From contig NW_003107091.1 of NCBI RefSeq assembly GCF_000003605.2, positions 2,198 to 59,289 on the forward strand: a DNA stretch of 57,092 bases. The letters run 5' to 3'. The position numbers were made by a program, and so were the translations under genes. Source of the DNA: Saccoglossus kowalevskii (taxonomy: Eukaryota > Hemichordata > Enteropneusta > Harrimaniidae). The notes under the pieces are model-generated. The model worked only from the letters and a program-made list of their open reading frames with translations, was not told the DNA's origin and did not search any database. Shown one piece after another: positions 35,401 to 50,400 of the stretch (position 1 is the stretch's first letter; each line of letters opens with the position of its first letter).

Positions 35401-38400
35401 CCCAAACCTTCTTAAGATGCGAGTGATCAGAAGGAAAAACCAATGAAAATAAAATTTGAAAAGCTGTATTTTTTTTTTATAATTGCGTAACTTGATCACC
35501 TATAATGACCCAGAGAAACCAATTGGGAATGATATTTGCGTGACTGTTTAATCAGATTGGGCAGTATTCACCCCAGAAGACTTAGAGCGCCAAAGTCAAC
35601 TTCAGACACCATTCCTCTAAATAGTTCCATTAATAGTCTACTTTTTTCCACATGAAATGTTGAGAAAACTTTTTTGTTCCAAAACTCAAAGCAATGTCAC
35701 ATTTTGTCAGTTTGGTACAAAATTAGGATTGAATTCAGAGAAAATTACAGAAAACAAATTTACCCAAATTTAAGTGAGAAAAGAAATTGCCATACAAAGG
35801 GTTAAAGCGTTGAACAGAATACTTGCCAGTACATGTGTATATCTAAAATGAGTACATAAATAGTGCATGCCACAAAGCATATTTAAAGCTATATTTAGGA
35901 ATTTAATACAGACACCGATGCCATCCATCATACATGCATTTTCAAGCACAGTGATCACCTACACATTATCTTGTTTATATTGTTTGTCTACTCAGGAATA
36001 AACCCAAAAAATTAGAAACTTGAACCATAAACAAAGACATTTTAATTGGACTCAACTAAAAGATCTTAAGAGACATTGAGTATGCAAATTAGGAAACATG
36101 TGCCGAGCAATTTTTAGATTAAACCCAACTTTTCAGCATATTCAATTCATGGATAAAACATTTTCTAATACTGTGTTTAAACTACACTGGATTTGTTGAG
36201 TAGACACATGCACATTTAAATGAATATGACATGAATCAACATCAATATGCAAATCAGGTACTTGATATGCATAAACTAAAAAAAAAAAAGAATATATACT
36301 GCCATTAATGCCATGAACATTGAGTCAATTTTTTTTCACTTTTAACAAAATTCTGCATGTATTTCCAAAAAATTTATCAAAAAATTAAAAATTATAAAAA
36401 GATTATAAAAAAATTCATAAAAATTTGCAAAAAGTTGCGACACAAGTTTGGCGAAAAAATGTCGGCATTCAAAGGGTTAAGTTACCTGTATAAGATTTCT
36501 AATACATGTACCTGAGACTTGAAGCAGGAAAGATGCATTATCACAATATTTTATAAACCTATTCTCAGGTCCATTTTTATTTTTCAAAATCAAATTTAAA
36601 CAATATCATGTACTATAACCTGCCCTATGTTTTTGAAGAGAAGGGTCAAAATAAATTAGGTTTTATCGCGATTATAAATTCTTACGAGAAATAGAACAGA
36701 AATTTATAATCACAAAATGCCATTCAGTGAGTGAAACAGATAATGACAATTTCAACCTCAACTATGTTACATTACATTTTGTTTTGTGATCAGAAGAAAG
36801 TTACCAAAGGACTTGCTAAATTATACTACAATACCACAACAGTTACAGATTCGTTAACAAAACATATTTGTCAGTCCGAGTTGAACGTCCTCATGAATAA
36901 TTAATCGCATTATGCAATGCTAATGGTGACGTCATTTGAAACAAAATGATATTTCACAGTAAACAGGAAATTCAAATCATTATAATCCACAAATATCATT
37001 GAATCAATACCAGGTATGACCCAAATATTACAACCAATGTGTGTCCTCTTACATACAAGGATAATATTGAAGACAAGGTGTTGCTCAAATAATTTTTAAA
37101 ATATGTTTTTGGTCACTGTGACATTTTAAAAACAAAATACTCCTGTGCCAGGCGACATTTCCAGACATTGAAGTCATTGCTGTATCCACGAGTACTAGTC
37201 CCCCAAATTTAATACTACGTGTTTGTAAGACAGGGCAGACTGTCCTTTGATTTGTACAGTTAAGTGAACAGTTGGCCTCTTAGATGCGAGGTGAACTCAT
37301 TAACCAATGTACTATTACACTCTGACAGTGTGTATATGTAGTATTAAACAATATTAACGTATAGATATAAATAAACACAAAAAATATTGTGAAATATCAA
37401 GAGATTATTAAATGTATTATGTAAACTAACCAGACTAGACAATTTTTTCCCCATAAATGGTAATAAATGGTACAAATAAGGAAAAATTCCTTGAAGGCAA
37501 TCAGTATCAATGAATTTTTATTTTATTTTAAATTTTTCAATTTTTTTTTAAATATATTGATTGATGGCTTCAGCACTTCATCACAGTAGTAATATACAAG
37601 CAAACAGGCATTAATGAGTGGACAATAACATGCATGAGATGATGGCATCTCTACAATGTGATATACATCAATGAATGTGAAATCCATAAAGCACTTTTGT
37701 CCAACATGGGTATATTAAAATGAAAGTAGGGTATATGTACTGCTAAAATAACAAAGACAGCATGTCATGCCAACATTGACCATAACAGTATGGTGTTCCC
37801 ATGCCACAGCTATAATTACAGGAAAGATGATACTGCTAATGATTTCAAGAACAACATGATATTAGGATCATACATGTATTAAGTAGGAATGTGGTGTCTG
37901 TCTTTTCAATGGCTATTTTCTCTGTACCAATGAAAACCTAATGTTATGTACAGCTACATGTAGCCAGTGAGTAAGGGCTTGCATGTGATGTAGGGATAGC
38001 CAAACCCACCAAGCCTGGGCCTATACATGTATGTAATGAGGACATTAGCCACACCCACCAGGAAAACATGGGATTGCATACATGGCAGGAGCAGGGATAG
38101 CCACACCCACCAAGAAAGCCAGAGCTCCACATGTGGCAAGGCAAGAAATAGCCACACCCACCAAGCCTGGGCGTGTATGCAGTGATGACACAGTAACCAC
38201 ACCCACAATTGACCAAGTAAGCCTGGGTTTGCATATGGTGTAGGGATAGCCACACCCACCAAGAAAGCCAGAGCTCCACATGTGGCAAGGCAAGAAATAG
38301 CCACACCCACCAAGCCTGGGCGTGTATGCAGTGAGGACACAGTAACCACACCCACAATTAACGAAGTAAGCCTGGGTTTGCATATGGTGTAGGGATAGCC

Positions 38401-41400
38401 ACACCCACCAAGAAAGCCAGAGCTCCACATGTGGCAAGGAAAGAGATAGCCACACCCACTAAGCCTGGGCGTGTATGCAGGTCACAATAACCACACCCAC
38501 AATTGACCAAGTAAGCCTGGGTTTGCATATGCTGTAGGGATAGCCACACCCACCATGCAAGTACCATGTCAAGACAGGGACAGATTTGTAGTCATTTCCT
38601 GTGCTGACCACCCAGAAAGGCGCACTCCATACCTATCACGGTATGATGTTCAGCTTACATGTCGTTTTACCTAAGTGTACTTTATACATGCACTATGATA
38701 TAAAGCTCATACAATGAATGCTATCTATGCTTTCACAATACTATCGCGTGTATTGAATATGTCTGCACAAAAAGTCACGTTTTTTTAACTTTATCTAGAG
38801 ACATATACCAGCTCTGAGTTCATGGGGTTCAAACTAAAGTCATGCGGCAGTAAAAAAAAAAATACAATCAAGACAAGGAAGGCAAAAAGACATATTTACA
38901 TGAGAAAATGAATGTATTGTTTTGAAAATGCCAAAAATTAAATTACCTCTACAACATGTTTGTGAGTTTATTATTTTCAGTAAAAATATTTGTTGAAATA
39001 AGTCACATTTTTGAATACATTGGTATAAATTCCATGTTAATTTGAATCCAGAGATCAAAATATTTTTTAAGATTTTGATCAATAATTTACTTCGAAAAAA
39101 TATCAGACTGTACACAAATTTGTAAAACAATGCTGAAGATTTTATTAAACAACAAAATTTCAAACATTTTCTTGCAAAATTCCTAATACTGTATAATACT
39201 TTATTTTCGCTTGAGACTAATTTTCGCTGAAGGAATAATTCAGTGAAAATAAAAGCGAGCGAATATACCTTTATAGTATATTTTACATTCAACTCGCTAA
39301 AAATCAGTGAAAATAAATTCCATACAAAACACCCAAAAAATTCTTTTCAGCGAAAATTAATTCCAGCTAAAAGTATTATACAGTGGTGTATTTTTTTCAT
39401 TGAAACCATGTTTGATATTAAATCAATATTGGATATAATACACAGGATGCATGAATAACTCAAAATGCATTCAGGAAAAACAACACATTTTAAAAATGTG
39501 GGTGAATGAGTTAAGTATGTAATGGCATATGAAATCATCAATAATAATATACTGAGTTTAAAACAGGTCTACAGAGCAGCTGTAGCTAATACAGAGACAT
39601 ACTTGAATGACTTTGTACCAATAATTGTAGAGAAAAAGATTAAAACTTGTGAAAAGAAAAGATGTTGTAGAAAAATGTGATTAGCATTTTAATACAAGAT
39701 TAAAAGATTTTATTTAGTAAGTGCTTATAATTCAATGAAAGTTAATGATAATATGGTCAAGAACGCCAACTAGGAAAGTTTATTAAATTATGTGGTATCC
39801 ATACTCAGTTTAAATGAGCATTCATTAATTATGTATGCAAGACTCCGTCCACCTCAATATTCATATATTACTGTGTATAGGCATGACCAGCCTACTTCAA
39901 TCAACTTTTTTTCACATGTAAAAACAATTATGAATGAAGTTTGCCAAAATTGTAATTGGAAACACAACACTCTGGGAGACACATCCGCTTCAATACTTTT
40001 GTCATCAAAACTATCATCACTTGAGTACATTGTGTACGTGTACATGTGCATGCTCCAAGACCCCACCCACTTGAACAACACATCACACCATTTTTTCTCA
40101 TTCATTTGGGCTATTCGAGGAAGCTTTCAGATGATGATGCGTTAATCAACTTTGTAAAAACACATTTAATAAACAAAATCCAGTTATGTTTACATGAAAT
40201 TAAAGGGAAGACGCAACTTATATTAAATAGGTTTGCAAGCCAGTTTTAAAATATAAACATTTTCGAACAAAGTCCTGATACATAGATTTGAATTTTTAGT
40301 CACAGTGGCTCTGCATGCCAATGCACCATATGGATTGAAAGTTTGTGTTGAAGCTAATTTGTTAAATAGAGAACCCCAGTGAAATGTTGCTATATGCTTC
40401 CTGTACTAGATTATTATGTCTCTGTATTGATCAGTTCTTCAAACCATGCAAAACAATGAATACAATCGTCCAAAAAAACAGATCAATTTTATGTCCTTCA
40501 CATACAAGTCAGTCAGTTTTCCATTTTTGTTTGTACACGAAGTTATCAAAAATGCCACGAGTTTATTTGGGTTGGTGTAGATGAGGGGCGCAGTTTAGTT
40601 TAATCTGCCATTTTGAATATTATGCTGGTAAATAATTATTATTTTACCAAAGTTTCAAACCCCAAACCATGGGAAAACCGAATCAAAACTTTTGAAATAT
40701 ACAGATACCTTACCTACATTTGTACCCCCAACCCAAACTAATTTTTTTCTCATAAAACAGAATAATCGTTGACGCTGCAGGTCGGTGTCCTTTCTACATC
40801 GGTCTGACGCATATCGCGCAAGGTGTGCCAGGAATTTGTTCGAAACTTCAAACGTTTCTCAGTCAATCGCCAATTAGCACCTATTTTACGGATATTTTAA
40901 ATCGTTTCAGGGGCCTGTTTACTAAATAATGATGAATGAATCTTAGAAAACTTATAAAAAAACAAGAACTGGCCCCAAAATTGTGCAAATTTACAATAAG
41001 TTTACGCTGCTAGTGTCTGGTTCGGGAGGCGTTCTACGCGTGATTTTATTGCACTCAAGAACGTTCTATTTCCGAACTATTTGAAACCGTAACTTACGTA
41101 AGTACTTTTGAATTTCACACACAAAATTGGTTAGTTTCTGTTGTGTCAAAGATTGAATTATGTTCGACATTAATATTTCACTCCCTAAACAATATTTCAC
41201 TAAAATATGTGATTAGAAGGCAACTTAAACTGTAAAAAGCAATATCAAATTCCGTGTATGAACACTAGTGTAAAAAGGCGGCAGAGCACTATTTTAGCCA
41301 AAATCGGCTCATAAGGCGTCATATGACACAGGTCTGGGACAGACGTTTCCTGTGACGACACAATGCAGAATAATACGAAATTATTGCATTCATGACTTGT

Positions 41401-44400
41401 GCAATTAAAAATGGTGTTCCTATGACAGGATTATTACACACCCTTATAATATATCAATACCGCACGATTAAACTTGAATGCAATCAAATTTAAATGCCAA
41501 TAAAAGTAACTTTAAGTCTTCGGAGCTTCCACAAACATCAACGATAAGTATATGCTACATTGGTTTACCCACAGTTACTAAAAAAACGTGGTTCACCTTG
41601 ACATTCACAAATTCATTGGTTATTTAGGACAGAATGAATAAATTTAACTATTATTAAACATTTCAGTACTGATGTAGAAATCAGCAAACCTGTTATTGAA
41701 ACACAATAATCAAACTCGTGTTACCATAGAAACCAGTCTGCTATTCAGAGCCAACCAAGGAAACTAAACCAACATTCTCGATATTGAATAACACGCAGCC
41801 CAGTGACATAAGAAGTACATCAGTTTTCTTGTTAACAGAATTGTAGTGTATGTGCAGAGTAATATGGAAGTCCACATGTGTGCTGGACTCATTGCTGCTT
41901 AGGAATTCCTGTAGTGTGTGTTTTTTTTAATGACAGTTTTCTTAGACAATCCACCATACATCCACGTAAATTATGATTTATGTTGGCTGTGCTAAGCCAC
42001 TCAATGACAACTTCTTGCTGGTTGATGGGAGTCTGATCCCGTCTCGGGTCCAATAAATGCCACAACAGTCTGAATCAGCAGTTGTAAAACTAACCAGGGA
42101 ATTGCGCACACCAAAGATACAAAGCATCAATCAATTTAAGGCTTTTAAAACCAGGGTGTTGACAAAGCCACAATGACAAGTTCTTTTCCAAGAGGCTTTG
42201 AGTATCATGTCGGGATTTGTGTTGAGCAAACATGCATCATCATCGGCTGTCATCCCTGTGTCAGTTAGCGAAATCCACCTTAAGCCCTATCTTTGTAACA
42301 CCAATACCACCCGACCAATAATGGCATGACTGATATTCTTGTGGGACAAACATGTTAAAAAGTAGTACAAATGGGAAGGACATAAAATCAATTTGTCTGT
42401 CCACCAGGGTATTGCTGTGTCAAAGTTCACTTTTTAACTAAATTGCTAGCGCACACAAGAAAGTCTTAGGCTATTTTCAAAGGAAACGTCCCCGTACATC
42501 TCATGAATTGAAACGACGTTGAATGAATATTAATCAGCCGATTGTCAGGAAGATCACATCGTTTGGGAATGAATCAAAATCTCTAGACATACTCAACCAT
42601 TTATTTTTTCGTATTAAACCTAATATTATTACAATTTTCTCGAAAATTTACATTTTCACTTTGTTTATTATCTCCATATTATCTCAAAATGAATAACAGA
42701 ATCAATGCATATGATAACCCTCCACTTGTCATGTATCCTTTTTGACGCCAAATTTATATATTTTCACAATCAGGTAACTAAAAAATGGAATTATTTCATT
42801 TAGAATTTAGTTTTGTCTGCTTTTTAACTGTATGAACATTTAAAATTCTAAGAATGGTTCTGGTAAGAAATTTGTATTTTTCTTTATATTTGTATCACTT
42901 GAATATGCACATTGTCACCAACATTACATATACTTTGGCTTATGTTGCAGTACAGCATGTACCATACTACATGTATATTTTTCAAATGAGGTATAATTTC
43001 ACCCATAATTATGTCTTGATCATTTTTTTTCAATAAAAGATAAAAAGAAATGAAGATTTTTTTGTAAATAATTTTAAAATACATATTAATTTGACCTATA
43101 ATATGGACTGTAAATTGTAACAACATGTTTTGGTTTGAAATTACTACTTAATTATAAATTTGGATATACATGTATAGTTTTTACACAAAATGACAAAAAT
43201 GGGCATTTTTGAAACAATTTCCATAGTAATCCATTATTTCATGGAAAATCAATAGTATTTTCCCGAATCTCCTAATAATATTCATTCTAATGACTATAAA
43301 CAGAAAATAGAAGGAAAAAAACTAATATTTCACGATGGAAAATATGGTGATGGGAAGCAAGAATGAAACACAATCACATATTTCATTCAAGTCAATTGGA
43401 GTTTGTCTCAAACAACTAGTATTTATTTACTGGTTAAAATAAATAGTGGGTAATACGAAGTGAATATACAAGTATTCATTTCTAGTCTCGTAAATTAGAT
43501 GAAATCAGTGTGCACAACAGCATCGATTTAAAGTTGCACCATTATCACATGATGAATACGCATGAATTTGATTCAGAAAATCTTATCAGTAATCAACAAC
43601 TACTAGCGTAATAACATACATATTTATAAATATTGTGGTGTTGAAATAATTTTGCAATGTCTTTGATCAGGACGCAAACTTCCGTAGGATTCATATCAAT
43701 TCACTTAAAAGCCACAATAAAGTAATGTCGTTGGGGTTGAGGCAAGTTTTTCTGCATTTAATTTGCTTCAAACACTTAACAATGCTTTGTGATTATGTCA
43801 GTTCTATTTTTAGTAAGATTCATTTTTATTCAGCTACATATGTAATATATTGTAAATCGCCATTTAAACATTTTTTTTTACATTTTTATATATCTTTCCA
43901 TAATTTCTTTTGGTAAAATTGACAATTTCGCATTGGCAACAGCTCCTGATCAAAATATTGCCAAAAAAAAATAATGTAGATTTTAATGCTTGTTATCATT
44001 TTGCACACCAAATCAGCAACCTTTTCCAACTGCATGTACATGTAACTTGCTACGTTCATTTCCAGTTTGTTTTCTTAATACACCAGTCTGGGCTAACTAA
44101 CACCGAGGGACACATGGAATATCAATAAGAAACACACTTCCCTTTCAATTTATTTTATTCAATCGTATAAATTGCCGTACACGGCAATGAAAAAGATACA
44201 TATATAAATAAAATTAACACATAACAACCAGATTCAAATGTGCTTGGCTACACATAGATTTTTTTTTTTGAATAAATTATGCAGTATAGCTAAAAAATAC
44301 ATGAAGATATTAACTTTATATTAATTAAGTACACATGGGATCATACAAAGAGTTGATAAATAAGGGCTTACAACATCCCTATTGATGTATACTAACTTGT

Positions 44401-47400
44401 GACAATCTCAGTACACAATGGGATCTCACATCATGTACTGTACGAAAATTTGCTTTATACTAATTCCCAATTTCAAGGAACTTGAACAGTAGTCTTTATC
44501 AGTCTTAAACATCCAATACTGAGGTCGAAATAACAATATTGCCTACAACGGTGATATGGTGCTGTGTTGTATGGGTATCTACATGTATGCTAAAATGAGT
44601 CAAGCTGCTATTCAATGTATGACTTTCCTCCAAAGCAAACATTGGTCAACACAACTTAACCATTTAAACACTAAAATGTCAACTTCTGTCTGAACTTTTC
44701 AAAAAATTACAACTAACATACTCTTCCTCATGTTTTTATTTTTTACACAGATTTTGATTGAAACCTGTAGGCTATGAAAAAATATACCCATTTGGTCCAA
44801 AACTAACATAAGAATGTTGTTAAAACTTTAGTGAAAAAAGTTATGTAATTCAATGACTGATACAACTATCGAGGTAAGACACATTTTCTGATCACTCTTT
44901 TGGGAAGCAAAGAAATCTTTTCCTGAAATCTTCTGCTAAAGTTACTAGAAAACATATTTTTAGAATCCTGCTCATTACTTTACCAAGATAACATGATCCA
45001 GAAAAAAAAACCCCACAATACATGCAAGTTTCATAAGCAAGACCAACCTTTCATCTTCTATTAAAGGGTTTAACCATTTTAAATGACGGGGGTGGCTGGA
45101 AAAGTATGACCAGTACAATATTTTTTGATCTAAATGTCTTCACATTTTTATTTTTCTAGAATGTGACGCCTTTTATTTCATTAAATATTTTTTTCCGTCT
45201 TTTATTTAAAAAAAAAAAATCTTCCACCCCCTGTGAGTTTAAATGGTCAACCCCTTATACCACGAATGTCACAACTCAAAACTGATACATGTCATAAGGT
45301 CACAGATCTGATATCCACCCAGCAGTGAATGACATTCCAGGCTTACTAAATTCCTGATTGGAAGAACTATCCAGTAAGGAGGGGATGTTGGTACAGTGCA
45401 CTCGACTCGCCCCCAAAGATTGTACTTCTGGACTGTCCCACACATACAACATACAGTGTATTGAAATACATTGTACTGTGCGAGTATGGAGTAGCAAATT
45501 TAATAATTTTCACTCTTTTGATGTGTTTCAAAGCAGCTGACCCACCCTATGAGTAGAGACAGAAATTAGTTTGTCATGACGATAGGGTGCCCTCTTTTTA
45601 AAACCACACATGGCATCAATGACAATGTTATTTTAAACAGAAAATAGACCACCTTGAAAGCATATTTGTGGATTTTATCTTGATTGATGACAGATGGAAC
45701 CAAGAACAGGAACATATCCCACAAGAGGTTAAATCATTATATGACAGAAGACCACACTATGTGTCACTATGATCATGCAATAATATGCATAGTTTACAAA
45801 TATTCCGTTACTATTTATATATACAAATCGTTTAATATGTCGAAGTTGAGACAAATCTGATTATGTGTTGGGATGCACAGTATGCGAGTGTGCATACATT
45901 AGTTGTACTTTAGAAAATTACTTGAACAGATGCTCTCAGCAAACAATAGAAAAATGTAAAAATTTAGTAGTTGCCCACTCGCCAAATGACATCATTAAGT
46001 TTCGTTTTCACATACAGCACATCTTTATGGTCTGCAATTAGTACGTACTGTATTTGCTCTACTATTAGTGTATATTCAATATAATCGCATCTAAATCAAC
46101 AGCTGCATGTATTATATATACTAGATCATGAAAATACAACTTTTTTGGCCATAGACACACCCTTGTCATTTGTCAAAAGAAGTCTTTGGATTTTTTTTTA
46201 TTTACATTTTTGCAAATAGATTGCTTATTGCTACACAAGGTCAAGTGTGAAAAAAATTAAATTTGAGATAAACATGATATCACTGTATGTGGATTTAGGA
46301 GGTAAAATTTGCAAAAATGTTTTCAAATTGAACGAGTTGTTTGACTTTTTGCTCATGTGTATATATACGAAAAAAAAATGAAAACAACTCATTCAATTTA
46401 AAAAAATACAAATATTTGACACAAATACTATCCTGAAAGCTTTAAATCACACACACTTTGAAGGGAAAGCATAAACCCTGCTCAACAAACAACAAAACCG
46501 ATTGTTGATTGCCAAGCTTATTCAATTAAACAATTAAAATAAGTTTGGGGGAGGGGGAGGCTTTCCTTCCCCCTTTTTTTGCAGGTGCAGAGAATTCTGT
46601 TTTTTATCACTAGCGAGTGACTCCCAACCAGTGGCTATGATCTTTCTCACACTCACCCAGAAAAGGATTTTCAGTGTTGAACCGATTCTAGATGGAATAG
46701 ATTCTACTGTTCATGATCCAACAATCACTATGCTACCGCTACCATGATTGGTAGTTATCAGGCTTGTATTAAACTATGTATTTGAGACGCCCACTTCCAT
46801 ATAAGGTCATGATGATTGCACAACAATGATCAATAACACCTAGCAGCATATTAAAGGGGCATTGCTTGTTTTTTAAGTAAACTACCCTAATCAATATTTT
46901 GGATAATTTGATAATATTTGTGGAAATAATATTTCACAGCACTGTATTTACTCTATTAGTTGTGTACATGCATGTCAACATTTTTAAAAAAAATTAAAAA
47001 TAATAAATCATCTTCGAGTAAAATTAAAAAAAGATTCCAGAGTTGTAGCCACGCCTTCTTCCCGTCACAGTTGACTGTTTCTGGCTTTCCGACTTCTCCC
47101 GAAATGAAACTGCGCCACCAAACTCCAAACAAAGGGGAAGCCATGCAAGTGCCATGCACTGAATACCGTAAATATTTAGAATATTTAAAAGTCAATAGAC
47201 ATTAAATTGGAACCATGTCTACGTTGTGATGTCACAAGGGGGATACTTGTATGTAAATGAGGGATAAGAATTTTAAAAGTGGAGTTGCAATGATAACCGT
47301 ATTAGTCTCTTAATGTGCACAAGTAGATGAGACATTACAAGATAATTCAGCACAGACCATGTCACCTGTCACTCGGAAATGACAATAGGTATTACTTCTC

Positions 47401-50400
47401 TGGTAGTATACACTCTAGTTTAACCTTTCCACCACCAGCTCCCTCTTTTTCTCACAAATTCGTGCCCCTTATAGTCTGTACTTTTCTTCAGACGATTGGT
47501 ACAAAAATAGGCAAATTATTTGTGTAAAAACTAAAAATTGACTTAAATTTGTCCAAAATTAGGGTTTATTTCCTGAGATATTGAATACAAGAAAAAATAC
47601 AAAACAACTTTGGGCAAGAAAGTCTGGTGGTGAAAAGGTTGTGGAGTAACCAAATTAGTTTTGAATTACTGTATGTGAATTTGATAATTCAAAATGGCCG
47701 TCAGACCAGCACTTCATGCTGTTGGGAAATCACAAAGTCAATGTTTCCATGGAAACAGATACTCACACTCCTTAATTTGCTTTGTCATTTAATGGATGGA
47801 ATCTATCACTTGACAAAATATCACAATTTGTAGTGCCTTTAAATTTTCCGCATTTAACTGGTTAGCAGCATATTTATTTAAAAGTATATGAATTCCCCAG
47901 TTTCTCCTCATTTATGTAATACAAATACCCTTAACAGTCCGACAAATGACATGTTATTTTTAAAATTTACAACAAGCAATTTATCTGACACCTAAATTCA
48001 CTATGGATACTGCATGACCAGTGTAATATTATTAGATAATTCCCTCATGACCTGAATTCATTATTGACTAAATCACACATTTATGACAAACACAAGGATG
48101 AATATTCATGTGATTTAAATCACTTATTTAATTTGATTTTTTTATCACCATATTTATACTGTTTGAGCTAGTTAGGTCTTGAGGACATACCTCAAAAAGA
48201 AGGCGGAGGGGGGGGGGGGGACATGTTTTGTCATTATTTATGCATATAACAGCGTTTCCTGTCATTTTTTGAAGGAGTGTGACAAATGAAAACCCACACT
48301 TAGCACACATCTTGGTGAAACAGTGGAGTACACAGGAAATGAACCCTACTTAAGTAAACACCCCCCCCCCCAATGATCCCAGTTTTTCTTTAATTTGAAA
48401 TTACTACTGATGAAAATGGGTAGGACAGGTCACATGTTGACCTGATAAAGATGACAGCCCTTATATGGATGGAGCTTATATGAACAGGACAGGTCACATG
48501 TTGACCTGATAAAGATGACAGCCCTTATATGGATGGAGCTAATATGGACAGGACAGGTCACATGTTGGCCTGATAAAGATGACAGCCCTTATATGGATGG
48601 AGCTAATATGGACAGGACAGCTCACATGTTGACCTGATAAAAAGGACAGCCCTTATATGGATGGAGCTAATATGGACAGGACAGGTCACATGTTGAACTG
48701 AGAGATGACAGCCCTTATATGGATGGAGCTAATATGGACAGAACAGGTCACATGTTGAATTGAGAGATGACAGCCCTTATATGGATGGAGCTAATATGGA
48801 CAGGACAGGTCACATGTTGACCTGAGTGATGACAGCCCTTATATGGATGGAGCTAATATGGACAGGACAGGTCACATGTTGACCTGAGTGATAACAGCCC
48901 TTATATGGATGGAGCTAATATGGACAGGACAGGTCACATGTTGACCTGATAAAGATGACAGCCCTTATATGGATGGAGCTAATATGGACAGAACAGGTCA
49001 CATGTTGACCTGATAAAGAGAACAGCACTTATATGGATGGAGCTAATATGGACAGAACAGGTCAAACCTTGACCTGAGAGATGGCAGCCCTTATATGGCT
49101 GGAGCTATTATGGATAAAACAGGTCACATGTTGACCTGAGAGATGACAGCCTTCATATGGATGGAGCTAATATGGACAGGACAGGTCACATATTGACCTG
49201 ATAAAGATGACAGCCCTTATATGGATGGAGCTAATATGGACAGGACAGGTCACATGTTGACCTGAGAGATGACAGCCCTTATATGGATGGAGCTAATATG
49301 GACAGGACAGGTCACATGTTGACCTGAGAGATGACAGCCCTTATATTGATGGAGCTAATATGGACAGAACAGGTCACATGTTGACCTGATAAAAAGGACA
49401 GCCCTTATATGGATGGAGCTAATATGGACAGAACAGGTCACATGTTGACCTGAGAGATGGCAGCCCTTATATGGATGGAGCTAATATGGACAGCACAGGT
49501 CACATGTTGACCTGATAAAGAGGACAGCCCTTATATGGATGGAGCTAATATGGACAGGACAGGTCACATGTTGACCTGATAAAGATGACAGCCCTTATAT
49601 GGATGGAGCTAATATGGACAGGACAGGTCACATGTTGACCTGATAAAGATGACAGCCCTTATATGGATGGAGCTAATATGGGCAGAACAGGTCACATGTT
49701 GACCTGATAAAGAGGACAGCACTTATATGGATGGAGCTAATATGGACAGAACAGGTCACATGTTGACCTGATAAAGATGACAGCCCTTATATGAATGGAG
49801 CTAATATGGACAGGACAGGTCACATGTTGAACTGAGAGATGACAGCCCTTATATGGATGGAGCTAATATGGACAGGACAGGTCACATGTTGACCTGATAA
49901 AGATGACAGCCCTTATATGGATGGAGCTAATATGGACAGGACAGGTCACATGTTGAATTGAGAGATGACAACCAGAGTAAGGGACACGTTTACTACAAGA
50001 TGAATGTGTTTGTTATTTAATGCTATGATAAGAATGTCATTTCAGTTTTATTATGGAATAAAACAATTTTTTTTTATGGGAGGATTATCAATTATCTACA
50101 TGACAAATCTAAATTAACAAGTCATTGTCAATGACACGTCCCCGTTCCGTTCATATTTGAGTGACATATACATTCAAAGCAGATCATGACCGAAATGCAC
50201 CTGCATATGTACAACACATTGTGCTAAATCTGAACAAAATCCATCCATGCATGACTGAGATCCGGTTCTGGAATTGTGAAAATACGTGATTTTGATGCAT
50301 TTTCGGCCTTAAAATGGCCATCATTTCGCTATTGTTAAGCAGATCATGAAACAAAGGCACATATCTATTTGTGACATGATGTACCATGTGTGTGTGAAGT

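Noticed and set aside
37944-38567. Minus-strand ORFs of 69-158 codons rich in Trp, Gly and Cys
   Set aside because: They are by-products of the 149 bp CACCC array: several overlapping frames are open at once and there is no start or splice context.
42020-42065. tRNA-like or SINE-like segment (GATCCCGTCTCGGGTCCAAT)
   Set aside because: No cloverleaf or paired A and B boxes could be assembled on either strand.
45300-45540. Overlapping ORFs on both strands, one with a faintly WD-like LYVWDS
   Set aside because: No second blade, no matching splice sites and no neighbouring exons were found, so chance is the simpler reading.
46956-47205. Overlapping 79-81 codon ORFs on both strands
   Set aside because: The plus-strand start is low-complexity lysine and serine from an AT-rich tract. 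No motif or splice support was seen.
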